Shown piece after piece: positions 1 to 6,397 of a stretch of 6,885 nt of DNA (positions are counted from its first letter, which is position 1; every line of letters starts with the position of its first letter). The stretch lies in the NCBI GenBank assembly GCA_015063655.1, contig SVTU01000078.1, positions 1 through 6,885 on the forward strand, in the 5' to 3' direction. This DNA comes from Oscillospiraceae bacterium (GTDB lineage: Bacteria; Bacillota; Clostridia; Oscillospirales; CAG-272). The position numbers and the translations under genes are program-made. The notes under the pieces are model-generated. The model ran no database searches, was not told where the DNA came from, and worked only from the letters and a program-made list of their open reading frames with translations.

Positions 1-1952
1 AACAGTATGTGGTAGCCTTGTATCGAAATGATGACGTGATCTTTGTTTCTTCGCCCAAATCTCCCTCTATAGCTTCCTCATATTCTTATGATGATAGAGA
101 CAGATCGGATTTTAAGGGATTTATAACAGACGTTCCTTCGGTTTCCTTGAATTCATCAGCCGCAAGCACCGTTATCCCCGTCTATTTGGACGAGCTGGTC
201 AACGATACGGCGATCGGTCATCTGTATTCCTTAGATAAGCAGCACGTGTATTTTGATAAGGGCGCAGTTTCTGCGCTGGATGCCAAGATCAAGCTGTATT
301 CGGGAACGGGCACACGTGTATATCTGAGACTCATGCTTCGTGAAGAGGTTGCGGATACCATCGACGTATACGGCGGAGCACCCGATACAACGCAATTCTT
401 TATGCCCTGCGTCGATGACGAGACAACAAGGCTTGTTCTGTATGCCGTTGCCGATTTTCTCTCTACTCGGTATGCGCAGTTTGAGCACGGGGCAGTGGAC
501 GGATATATTTTAGGAAAGACCGTTGATGATATGAAACAGCATTATGCGGTGGCGCAGGATACGGCATCTTATGCCGACAAGCTGTTCTCCTATGCGCACG
601 CGATTTCGCTTGGCGTGTTATCCAACACACCCGAGGCCGATATCGTGCTTCCTGTGTCAGATGGTAATGATTACGTCAGCGATACACCGATTGGCGGTGA
701 ATATCATATCAAGCAGCTGCTTTCCTCGTTTTTCAAGATCACCGATTCCCGTTATACCGAGACAGCTAAAATCTCTTTGATGCTGGAAAGTGAGTCCTTA
801 CCGTTTGATATGACGGATGCTTCCTTGCAGGGCGGTATTCATCCCAGTCTTTCGCAAAAGAGGATCACGGCTGAAACCCTTGCGTATTTTTCTCTCTTCT
901 TTGATGAGTTGACACGGGATTACGATACGGTGGCAGAATCTTACATGTATGTTTGCCATGTGCCAAGCGGCGTATCTGCCGACGTTCTGGGAACATCCTA
1001 TGTATATTCCTATGGCAAGCTACTTGGCGATACCTCGGTTCGCTCCTTCCTTTTGGATGTATCGCATGCAGAAGAAGAGATAGAGGCGTTTGCTCTCGGG
1101 TTACTTAATGATGTGGATACTGACCTTGATATGAAGTCCTTTGATCGCTATCTTTCCTATTTTGGCAAGGAAAGCTGGCAGGAGGTATGGGGTGAGGATA
1201 TATCCGAGACAATGCCCCAAAGGAAGCTGTACGGTGCCGAGCTACTGGACAAGATCCCGCATACAGTGGTAGGAAGCTATGCGTATTTTGATTTTTCATA
1301 CGTGACCGATCTTACGGGCTGGTCTATCTCCGATCCGAACGGTACACTGAGGGTCGATTATGATGAAACGCTTGAGAAAGCCCTGATCGCCAATTTTTCT
1401 CATGCGCCTGACAGCACGGTCGAATATTCCGAAATGCTGTGCCGCTTCGATCTTCCCGAGAATTACGTCTATACTCCGTATATGGGAGTTCGCATGATGG
1501 TGCGTGACAGCATTCGGGATGCGCAATCTTTGTATGAGGTTAAGATCGCCATGGGCAGAGACAATGCCTATATGGAATGCTCTCAGATACTTCAAGGCAA
1601 TGAGGAAGGACTCGTCGCCTTGAATATAGCTGATTTCGTTGAGGCCTCTATGACGGATTATATCCGCATCAGCGTGCGCCCCCTGCATCCAACGGATGAG
1701 GGCTATTCAGTGGTGTTATCGTCCATTCAAGGCTACAGTGATCAATACGTATCCGAGGAGCTTGAAAATCTGATCTCCCAGGAAAGACTGCGTATTCGCA
1801 ATCTTCAGGAGGAGGATACCTCTTCGGTGAGTAAGGGCAAGATCACCATGATCGTCTTAGGCGTTGTCATTTTGATTGCCGTGATCGCCATTGGTATCTT
1901 CATGTGCTTCCGTAAGGAGGACACAGAGGATTCCTCTAGAATGAATGAATAA
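1..1952 (+). CDS. Membrane-anchored surface protein of unknown function, 5'-truncated; possible DUF5722-like (glycosidase-fold) domain
   Basis: The reading frame is open from the left edge (codons from position 3) to TAA at 1950-1952, giving at least 649 residues; the true start is outside the window. The first possible start, GTG at 9, has no ribosome binding site in the few bases available and falls inside what looks like a folded domain. Residue numbers below count from that GTG. The C-terminus has one clear membrane helix (about 614-634) followed by a short charged tail RKEDTEDSSRMNE, with a charged, helix-forming stretch just before the membrane (about 575-605). This fits a protein held by its C-terminus with the bulk outside the cell. 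Residues ~75-175 (VYFDKG..LDAKIKL, RVYLRLML, FLSTRYA, GAVDGYILG) resemble from memory the start of a DUF5722-type barrel; ~430-580 look beta-rich, like a carbohydrate-binding sandwich. Both assignments are tentative. No sortase motif is visible. It converges on trxB and is functionally unrelated as far as can be seen. Confidence 0.75.
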   Translation, partial: QYVVALYRNDDVIFVSSPKSPSIASSYSYDDRDRSDFKGFITDVPSVSLNSSAASTVIPVYLDELVNDTAIGHLYSLDKQHVYFDKGAVSALDAKIKLYSGTGTRVYLRLMLREEVADTIDVYGGAPDTTQFFMPCVDDETTRLVLYAVADFLSTRYAQFEHGAVDGYILGKTVDDMKQHYAVAQDTASYADKLFSYAHAISLGVLSNTPEADIVLPVSDGNDYVSDTPIGGEYHIKQLLSSFFKITDSRYTETAKISLMLESESLPFDMTDASLQGGIHPSLSQKRITAETLAYFSLFFDELTRDYDTVAESYMYVCHVPSGVSADVLGTSYVYSYGKLLGDTSVRSFLLDVSHAEEEIEAFALGLLNDVDTDLDMKSFDRYLSYFGKESWQEVWGEDISETMPQRKLYGAELLDKIPHTVVGSYAYFDFSYVTDLTGWSISDPNGTLRVDYDETLEKALIANFSHAPDSTVEYSEMLCRFDLPENYVYTPYMGVRMMVRDSIRDAQSLYEVKIAMGRDNAYMECSQILQGNEEGLVALNIADFVEASMTDYIRISVRPLHPTDEGYSVVLSSIQGYSDQYVSEELENLISQERLRIRNLQEEDTSSVSKGKITMIVLGVVILIAVIAIGIFMCFRKEDTEDSSRMNE

Positions 1953-1953
1953 A

Positions 1954-2009
1954 GAAAAACAAAAGCGTGCCGATCGCACATATGCGTGATCGGCACGCTT
2001 TTGTTTTTC
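1954..2009. terminator. Bidirectional intrinsic terminator between convergent genes
   Basis: A perfect 22-bp inverted repeat (1954-1975 paired with 1988-2009) encloses a 12-base loop. The GC-rich core is GCGTGCCGATC and the outer arms are A-rich on the left and T-rich on the right, so in either direction the transcript ends in a stem followed by a U-rich run. It starts one base after the stop of the surface-protein gene and ends four bases from the trxB stop, so both convergent transcripts should end here. Confidence 0.92.
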
Positions 2010-2013
2010 CGGC

Positions 2014-2925
2014 TTATGCCTCGTTGTCGATGTAACGGCAGGCGGCGAGTGCCGCCACAGCACCGTCGGCGGTGGCCGTTGTGATCTGTCTGATGGCCTT
2101 TGTGCGGCAGTCGCCTGCCACAAACACGCCCCGTGTCTGTGTCATGCAATCCTCACCGGCCACAATGTATCCGTATTCGTTGAGAGATACAAGGGAAGAG
2201 AAGGGACCGTTTTCGGGCTGTTGGCCGATGGCAACAAATACGCCGTCGATCACAAGATCACTTGTGACGTTGGTCACGGTGTCTTTGATGGCAATGCTTT
2301 GCAGCTTGTTCTCACCGCGCAGCTCTGCTACCACGGTGTTAAAGATAAAGGATACGTTATCCTTCTTGGATAGCTTCTGCACAAGACGTCCCTCTCCCGT
2401 CATGGCGGCAAGGTTTTGAATGACATAAACGTGCTTGCAGTACTCACTCAGCATAACGGCTTCCTGCAAGGCAGTGTTTCCGCCGCCGATCACAGCAACG
2501 GTCTTGCCCGCATAGAAGGCACCGTCACATACGGCACAATAGGAGATACCCTCACCGATCAGCTTTTCCTCGTTGGGAAGTCCAAGGTGGCGATGGCGAG
2601 AGCCTGCGGCAATGATAACTGCCTTGGCTTCATATGCCTCACGGTCAGTTTGAACGGTGATGACGCCCTCATTCGTTTCGATATGTCTTACGTGTGCCAT
2701 CTCGATATCCACACCGTGGGACATGACCTGATCCAGCATCATTTCGGCGATCTCGTTACCGCTTGCCTGCATAACAGAGGGATAATTCTCAACCTTGGGG
2801 GAATACGTGATCTGTCCGCCAAAGGTCTCTTTTTCAATTAACAGAACCTTCTTGTCAGCTCTCAGCGCATACAGTGCGGCAGTCATGCCCGCAGGTCCTG
2901 CGCCGACTACGATAATATCGTACAT
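2014..2925 (-). CDS. trxB: Thioredoxin-disulfide reductase-like flavoprotein with atypical pyridine nucleotide site
   Basis: This 303-residue protein has the length and layout of low-molecular-weight thioredoxin reductases. An N-terminal FAD-binding GAGPAG (residues 8-13) is followed by a GGQI segment, the redox pair C130-A-V-C133-D, a second dinucleotide motif GGGNTA (147-152), and the C-terminal FAD contact GDCR...RQ (271-280). Family role: FAD passes electrons to the CxxC pair, which reduces a thioredoxin or glutaredoxin-like partner. The oddity is that, where NADPH-using enzymes have HRRxxxR after the second motif, this one has VIQNLAAMTGEGR (168-180), so the usual arginines that hold the 2'-phosphate are missing. 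NADH, ferredoxin or another donor is therefore possible. The ATG has an AAAGGA site 8 bases upstream (2934-2939). It lies 57 bp after nrdD on the same strand with no promoter seen between, so it is probably co-transcribed and may serve the redoxin domain fused to NrdD. The redox fold is certain; the donor and partner are inferred. Confidence 0.93.
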   Translation of the reverse strand: MYDIIVVGAGPAGMTAALYALRADKKVLLIEKETFGGQITYSPKVENYPSVMQASGNEIAEMMLDQVMSHGVDIEMAHVRHIETNEGVITVQTDREAYEAKAVIIAAGSRHRHLGLPNEEKLIGEGISYCAVCDGAFYAGKTVAVIGGGNTALQEAVMLSEYCKHVYVIQNLAAMTGEGRLVQKLSKKDNVSFIFNTVVAELRGENKLQSIAIKDTVTNVTSDLVIDGVFVAIGQQPENGPFSSLVSLNEYGYIVAGEDCMTQTRGVFVAGDCRTKAIRQITTATADGAVAALAACRYIDNEA

Positions 2926-2948
2926 ATTTATTTTCCTTTCACATGGTG

Positions 2949-2978
2949 TTTGGGCAGATGCCGAGGCATCTGCCCAAA
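2949..2978 (-). other. Intercistronic hairpin between nrdD and trxB
   Basis: A perfect inverted repeat (2949-2962 with 2965-2978) folds as a 13-bp stem with a CUCG tetraloop in the minus-strand transcript. It starts four bases after the nrdD stop codon and fills most of the 57-bp gap to trxB. No U-run follows it in the nrdD-to-trxB direction (the sequence continues AACACCATG), so it is not a canonical intrinsic terminator. It may protect the nrdD mRNA 3' end, guide processing, or partly attenuate trxB, but the sequence does not decide between these. Confidence 0.7.
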
Positions 2979-2982
2979 TATA

Positions 2983-5370
2983 TTAGTTGAGTGCGTTCTC
3001 CGCAAACTTGCGAATGTTGGAGGCGTTTACGATCTTTTCGTAGGAGTCTCCGTTCTCCACGATCAGTGTGGGAGCCTGCGTAACTCCGTACTGCGTAGCG
3101 GCGTCACGGTTATCCTCAACAAGGACCTTGGTATAGGGGATACCGGCATCGTCAAGGAACTTGGCTGCCATCTTGCAGTTGGGGCAAGTCTTGGTGGCAA
3201 AGAGCATCAACAGGGAGGTTTTGGTAGCAGTCGAAACAGCGGGCTCAGCCTGATACTCAGCATCACCTGCGACCTTGTTGAAATTGTGCAGGTTCATGGA
3301 ACGCTCAATATCATAGACCTTACGAGCCTTGTATTCAGCAGACTTACCAACGTTCCATGCCTGAACAGGACGGTAGTAGCCCGTAATACGGCTGTAAACC
3401 TCGGTCACCTCGCCGCAGTGTGGGCAAGAGAACTTCTCGCCTGCCAGGTAGCCATGTGTCTTGCATACGGAATACGTGGGCGACAGCGTGTAGTAGGGAA
3501 GCTTGTAATTCTCTGCGATCTTGCGAACAAGGTTGGCGGCTGACTTCCAGGTGGGAAGCTTCTCACCAAGGAAGGCATGGAATACCGTACCCGATGTGTA
3601 GAGGGTCTGCAGCTCATCCTGAACGTCAAGAGCCTCGAAGATATCGGCGGTGTAGCTGACGGGCAGGTGAGAGGAGTTGGTGTAGTAGGGGGTCTTGTTG
3701 TTCTCGGAAGCGGTGATAATGTTGGGGAAGCGCTTGAGGTCGTGCATAGCGAGACGGTAAGAGGTAGACTCAGCAGGAGTAGCCTCAAGGTTGTAGAGGT
3801 CGCCGTATTTTTCCTGGTAGTCGGAGAGACGGGAGCGCATGAAGTTCAGTACGTTCTTGGTGAACTCCTGCGTCTCCTTATGGGTCATATCAGCCTTAAG
3901 CCACTTGGCGTTGAGACCTGCCTCGTTCATACCGACAAGACCGATGGTGGAGAAGTGGTTCTCAAACGTGCCGAGGTATCTCTTGGTATAAGGATACAGA
4001 CCCTCGTTGAGCAAACGAGTAATGACCGTTCTCTTAACCTTCAGGGAGCGAGCGGCAACGTCCATCATGTGGCCAAGTCTTGCATAGAAATCGTCCTCGT
4101 TCTCAGCGAGGTAAGCAATGCGGGGCATGTTGATGGTAACAACACCGATAGAACCCGTGCTTTCGCCGCTTCCAAAGAAGCCGCCCGATTTCTTGCGAAG
4201 CTCACGAAGATCAAGACGCAGACGGCAGCACATGCTACGCACGTCGCTGGGCTCCATGTCGCTGTTGATGTAGTTGGAGAAGTAGGGAGTACCGTACTTA
4301 GCCGTCATTTCGAACAGCAAACGGTTGTTCTCGGTCTCGGACCAGTCAAAGTCGGAGGTAATGGAGTAGGTGGGAATGGGATACTGGAAGCCACGGCCGT
4401 TGTAGTCACCCTCGATCATGATCTCGATGAACGCCTTGTTCACCATATCCATTTCCTTCTTACAATCCTTGTACTTGAAGTCCATTTCCTTGCCGCCAAC
4501 GATACAGTTGAGCTCGGCAAGGTCAGCGGGAACGGTCCAGTCAAGGGTTACGTTGGAGAAGGGAGCCTGCGTACCCCAACGAGAGGGAGTATTTACGCCG
4601 TAAATAAAGGACTCAATGCACTTCTTGACCTGGTCATAGTTGAGGTTGTCCACCTTAACGAAGGGGGCAAGGTAGGTATCGAAGGAGGAGAAGGCCTGTG
4701 CGCCTGCCCACTCGTTCTGCATGATACCGAGGAAGTTGACCATTTGGTTGCAAAGGGTAGCGAGATGGCTTGCGGGGGCAGAGGTGATCTTACCCGATAC
4801 ACCGCCAAGACCCTCTTGGATCAGTTGCTTGAGCGACCAGCCTGCGCAGTAGCCTGTCAGCATGGAGAGGTCGTGCAGGTGAATATCGGCATTTCTGTGA
4901 GCGTTGGCGATCTCCTCGTCATAGACCTCGGAGAGCCAATAGTTAGCGGTGATAGCACCCGAGTTGCTCAAAATCAGACCGCCTACGGAATAGGTCACCG
5001 TGGAGTTTTCCTTGACACGCCAGTCAATGTTCTTAACGTAGCTGTCAACCAGCTCCTTATAGTCAAGAATGGTGGATTTCAGGTTGCGGAGCTTTTCTCT
5101 CTGCTTACGGTAGAGAATATATGCCTTGGCAACGTCGGCATAGCCTGCCTGAACCAAAACGGACTCTACGCTGTCCTGAATATCCTCAACGGCGATCAAG
5201 CCTTCCTTAATCTTGCTTTCAAAATCGGCCGTAACCTTTAGGGAAAGAAGGTCGATCACAGAGGGGTGAAAATTCTTTTCCTGTGCTTCAAATGCCATCT
5301 GAATGGCCTTTTGGATTTTTTCGAGGCTGAAGTCAATGACCTTGCCGTCTCTTTTCAATACCTGATACAT
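2983..5370 (-). CDS. nrdD: Anaerobic (class III) ribonucleoside-triphosphate reductase with C-terminal glutaredoxin-like domain
   Basis: This 795-residue glycyl-radical enzyme reduces ribonucleoside triphosphates to deoxynucleotides without oxygen. In order it has an N-terminal ATP-cone (about 3-90, VLKRDGK start) for allosteric control; HLHDL (164-168) followed by C175, the likely thiyl-radical cysteine; MCCRLRLD with C381/C382, candidate reducible cysteines; a zinc site C636-x2-H639-x9-C649-x2-C652; and the glycyl radical site RITGYY with G664. A normal NrdD would end near residue 700. Here an extra domain of about 80 residues follows (716-795) with CPNC (729-732) and a TQAPT cis-proline segment (765-768), i.e. 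a glutaredoxin/NrdH/thioredoxin fold. This fits the redoxin-dependent NrdD2 type, with the electron donor built in. The start is ATG at 5368-5370, with AAGGAG 6 bases upstream and MYQVLKRDGK matching family N-termini; the frame stays open 38 codons further, but that stretch is promoter DNA. nrdG lies upstream and trxB downstream on the same strand. Identity is very secure; the donor role of the fused domain is inferred. Confidence 0.97.
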   Translation of the reverse strand: MYQVLKRDGKVIDFSLEKIQKAIQMAFEAQEKNFHPSVIDLLSLKVTADFESKIKEGLIAVEDIQDSVESVLVQAGYADVAKAYILYRKQREKLRNLKSTILDYKELVDSYVKNIDWRVKENSTVTYSVGGLILSNSGAITANYWLSEVYDEEIANAHRNADIHLHDLSMLTGYCAGWSLKQLIQEGLGGVSGKITSAPASHLATLCNQMVNFLGIMQNEWAGAQAFSSFDTYLAPFVKVDNLNYDQVKKCIESFIYGVNTPSRWGTQAPFSNVTLDWTVPADLAELNCIVGGKEMDFKYKDCKKEMDMVNKAFIEIMIEGDYNGRGFQYPIPTYSITSDFDWSETENNRLLFEMTAKYGTPYFSNYINSDMEPSDVRSMCCRLRLDLRELRKKSGGFFGSGESTGSIGVVTINMPRIAYLAENEDDFYARLGHMMDVAARSLKVKRTVITRLLNEGLYPYTKRYLGTFENHFSTIGLVGMNEAGLNAKWLKADMTHKETQEFTKNVLNFMRSRLSDYQEKYGDLYNLEATPAESTSYRLAMHDLKRFPNIITASENNKTPYYTNSSHLPVSYTADIFEALDVQDELQTLYTSGTVFHAFLGEKLPTWKSAANLVRKIAENYKLPYYTLSPTYSVCKTHGYLAGEKFSCPHCGEVTEVYSRITGYYRPVQAWNVGKSAEYKARKVYDIERSMNLHNFNKVAGDAEYQAEPAVSTATKTSLLMLFATKTCPNCKMAAKFLDDAGIPYTKVLVEDNRDAATQYGVTQAPTLIVENGDSYEKIVNASNIRKFAENALN

Positions 5371-5376
5371 GTTTTT

Positions 5377-5382
5377 CTCCTT
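5377..5382 (-). promoter_or_regulatory. nrdD ribosome binding site (fixes the start)
   Basis: AAGGAG on the minus strand lies 6 bases before the ATG at 5370. It selects this start over the in-frame ATG at 5484, which lies upstream of the promoter and between the two NrdR boxes. Confidence 0.88.
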
Positions 5383-5409
5383 TTTTCGAAATGATGGGGA
5401 TACTGTTAC

Positions 5410-5423
5410 GTATACTAGTATAC
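5410..5423. promoter_or_regulatory. 14-bp palindrome over the nrdD -10 (possible operator)
   Basis: GTATACTAGTATAC is a perfect 14-bp palindrome that contains the -10 hexamer of the nrdD promoter and reaches about the expected transcription start. A repressor bound here would block initiation. It is unlike the NrdR boxes upstream, so it would be a different regulator if real. Part of the symmetry comes from the -10 sequence itself, which lowers confidence. Confidence 0.4.
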
Positions 5424-5445
5424 CGCATAAAGGAGCTTTTGTCAA
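5417..5445 (-). promoter_or_regulatory. nrdD promoter, sigma-A type
   Basis: On the minus strand, TTGACA (5440-5445) and TATACT (5417-5422) are separated by exactly 17 bases. Both hexamers are at or one base from consensus. Transcription should start near 5410, giving a leader of about 40 bases with the nrdD ribosome binding site. The promoter lies downstream of nrdG, so nrdD-trxB can be transcribed independently of it. Confidence 0.88.
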
Positions 5446-5455
5446 TTGTGAGATA

Positions 5456-5471
5456 TCACAATATATTGAGG
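5456..5471. promoter_or_regulatory. NrdR box, promoter-proximal
   Basis: TCACAATATATTGAGG matches the known NrdR box pattern (ACAnWATATWTnGTGT-like palindrome). Its core CAATATATTG is a perfect palindrome. It sits 10 bp upstream of the -35, paired with a stronger box 32 bp further up. NrdR is the ATP/dATP-sensing repressor of ribonucleotide reductase genes; its gene is not in this window. Confidence 0.82.
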
Positions 5472-5487
5472 TTTTTGTTGTCAATAA

Positions 5488-5503
5488 TCACAATATATTG
5501 TGT
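5488..5503. promoter_or_regulatory. NrdR box, distal
   Basis: TCACAATATATTGTGT is a near-consensus NrdR box, with CACAATATATTGTG a perfect 14-bp palindrome. It begins one base after the last base of the nrdG stop codon region (5505) and is centred 32 bp, about three helical turns, from the proximal box. That spacing is characteristic of NrdR box pairs and puts both on one face of the DNA. Confidence 0.87.
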
Positions 5504-5504
5504 T

Positions 5505-6203
5505 TTACACCCCTCTCAACCCCAAGATATGGGCGTGAGGCGTCAAAAGAGACACAGCCCTCTTCAGCTCGTCCTCGCTCCATGAGGACATGCCCTTGCC
5601 GATCAGATCCCCCGAATCCTTGAAGGATTGCAGATAGTATTGCTCGGCACCGTGGATCATCTCTCCGATCGAAAGCAGGTCGTCCATCGTATGAAGCTCC
5701 TTAATGACCGTTGTGCGGAATTCGTATGTGATACCGCTGTTCATGATAAGATGAATGCTCTCTTCGATGCATTCGGTATCTACCCTCAGTCCGCACGTCA
5801 GTGAATACTTCGGCAGGCTGTTCTTGATATCCATCGCGATGTAATCGAGAAGGCCTTCTTCGATCAGAGGGCGCAGCCGAGAGGGCAGCGTACCATTGGT
5901 ATCCAGCTTAACGGCAAGACCGTGGTCCTTGGCACGCAAAATAAAATCTCGCAACCCGTGAGAAAGCAACGGCTCTCCGCCTGTGATGCAAACGCCCTCG
6001 GTGATCATGCGGTTCTTGTTCCTTTCTTCAATATATAAAAAGAAGTCGTCCTCGGTCATATAGGGACTTTCATCAAAGCGAAGGACAAGAGAGGCGTTGT
6101 GACAAAAGGGACAGCGCAGGTTGCAGCCGCCCGTAAAGACGGTGCAGGCGATCTTCTCGGGAAAATCCAGGAGTGTTGTTTTCTGTAAGCCGTAAATTTT
6201 CAT
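5505..6203 (-). CDS. nrdG: Anaerobic ribonucleotide reductase activating protein, radical SAM (NrdG2-type)
   Basis: This 232-residue radical SAM enzyme is the activase that uses S-adenosylmethionine and a [4Fe-4S] cluster to form the glycyl radical on NrdD. The cluster motif is C27-NLR-C31-PF-C34, inside FTGGCNLRCPFCHN. GGEP (75-78) is the SAM-binding motif, and KLDTNG (99-104) and the MDIKN strand (124-128) match the partial barrel. It is longer than E. coli NrdG (about 154 residues) and matches the length of the NrdG2 subgroup found in anaerobes. The start is ATG at 6201-6203, with GGAGG 7 bases upstream and MKIYGLQKTTLLDFP matching family N-termini; 17 further in-frame codons up to 6254 are discarded because they cover the ribosome binding site and promoter. 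It precedes nrdD, the reverse of the E. coli nrdD-nrdG order. It has its own promoter, and NrdR-type control lies after rather than before it. Confidence 0.95.
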   Translation of the reverse strand: MKIYGLQKTTLLDFPEKIACTVFTGGCNLRCPFCHNASLVLRFDESPYMTEDDFFLYIEERNKNRMITEGVCITGGEPLLSHGLRDFILRAKDHGLAVKLDTNGTLPSRLRPLIEEGLLDYIAMDIKNSLPKYSLTCGLRVDTECIEESIHLIMNSGITYEFRTTVIKELHTMDDLLSIGEMIHGAEQYYLQSFKDSGDLIGKGMSSWSEDELKRAVSLLTPHAHILGLRGV

Positions 6204-6210
6204 GCTAATT

Positions 6211-6215
6211 CCTCC
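6211..6215 (-). promoter_or_regulatory. nrdG ribosome binding site (fixes the start)
   Basis: GGAGG on the minus strand lies 7 bases before the ATG at 6203. It rules out the longer in-frame start at 6254. Confidence 0.9.
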
Positions 6216-6231
6216 GTAAGGTAATGTCAGT

Positions 6232-6260
6232 ATTCTATCATAAATATAGAGCAATTACAA
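6232..6260 (-). promoter_or_regulatory. Probable nrdG promoter
   Basis: On the minus strand, TTGTAA (6255-6260) and TAGAAT (6232-6237) are separated by 17 bases. The -10 is good and the -35 moderate. Initiation near 6225 gives a leader of about 22 bases holding the GGAGG site. No NrdR box is seen near it. Confidence 0.65.
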
Positions 6261-6285
6261 TCCTCATTCGTGATATTTGTCTATT

Positions 6286-6309
6286 TTGCACGGAATAATT
6301 GAACGGGAT
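6286..6309. repeat. Short direct repeat in the nrdG-xpt divergent region
   Basis: TTGCACGGAAT (6286-6296) and TTGAACGGGAT (6299-6309) match at 9 of 11 positions with a 13-bp period. They lie between the two divergent promoters, upstream of both -35 elements, where a regulator could act on either gene. The repeat is short and may be chance. Confidence 0.3.
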
Positions 6310-6325
6310 TTAGGGAATATGTTAC

Positions 6326-6354
6326 TTGCAATTTCTTAAATTTTGATGTATAAT
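6326..6354 (+). promoter_or_regulatory. xpt promoter, sigma-A type
   Basis: TTGCAA (6326-6331) and TATAAT (6349-6354) are separated by 17 bases: a perfect -10 and a -35 one base from consensus. Initiation near 6361 gives a leader of about 43 bases before the GTG start, too short for a purine riboswitch. Confidence 0.85.
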
Positions 6355-6388
6355 GTTTTTATATTTAATATTTTGTAAACTTTCCATG

Positions 6389-6397
6389 AAAGGTGGG
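6389..6397 (+). promoter_or_regulatory. xpt ribosome binding site (fixes a GTG start)
   Basis: AAAGGTGGG lies 6 bases before GTG at 6404. It decides against the in-frame ATG at 6386, which has only AACTTTCC before it. Confidence 0.78.

Noticed and set aside
9..20. GTG at 9 as true start of the surface protein
   Set aside because: The frame stays open to the window edge, no signal peptide follows although the protein has a C-terminal membrane anchor, and no ribosome binding site is visible.
1296..1688. 130-codon minus-strand frame inside the surface-protein gene
   Set aside because: His/Arg/Ile-rich antisense product, no ribosome binding site, and it overlaps a coherent coding frame ending in a membrane helix.
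2416..2841. 141-codon plus-strand frame inside trxB
   Set aside because: Antisense shadow of trxB with no start signal or recognisable motif.
2949..2978. Intrinsic terminator after nrdD
   Set aside because: The stem is strong, but no U-run follows in either direction, so it is listed as a hairpin only.
3577..5241. 554-codon open frame on the plus strand
   Set aside because: It is fully antisense to nrdD, whose motifs are complete; the frame is open because of nrdD codon use, and its product has low-complexity V/G/L-rich composition without recognisable motifs.
5371..5484. 38-codon N-terminal extension of nrdD from an in-frame ATG at 5484
   Set aside because: It spans the promoter and the proximal NrdR box, has no ribosome binding site, and family N-termini match MYQVLKRDGK at 5370.
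6236..6252. NrdR-like AT-rich sequence before nrdG (CATAAATATAGAG)
   Set aside because: The palindrome is broken and off by one in length compared with the box consensus; unlike the two clear boxes before nrdD.
6204..6254. 17-codon N-terminal extension of nrdG
   Set aside because: It covers the GGAGG site and the -10; the ATG at 6203 has correct spacing and family-like sequence.
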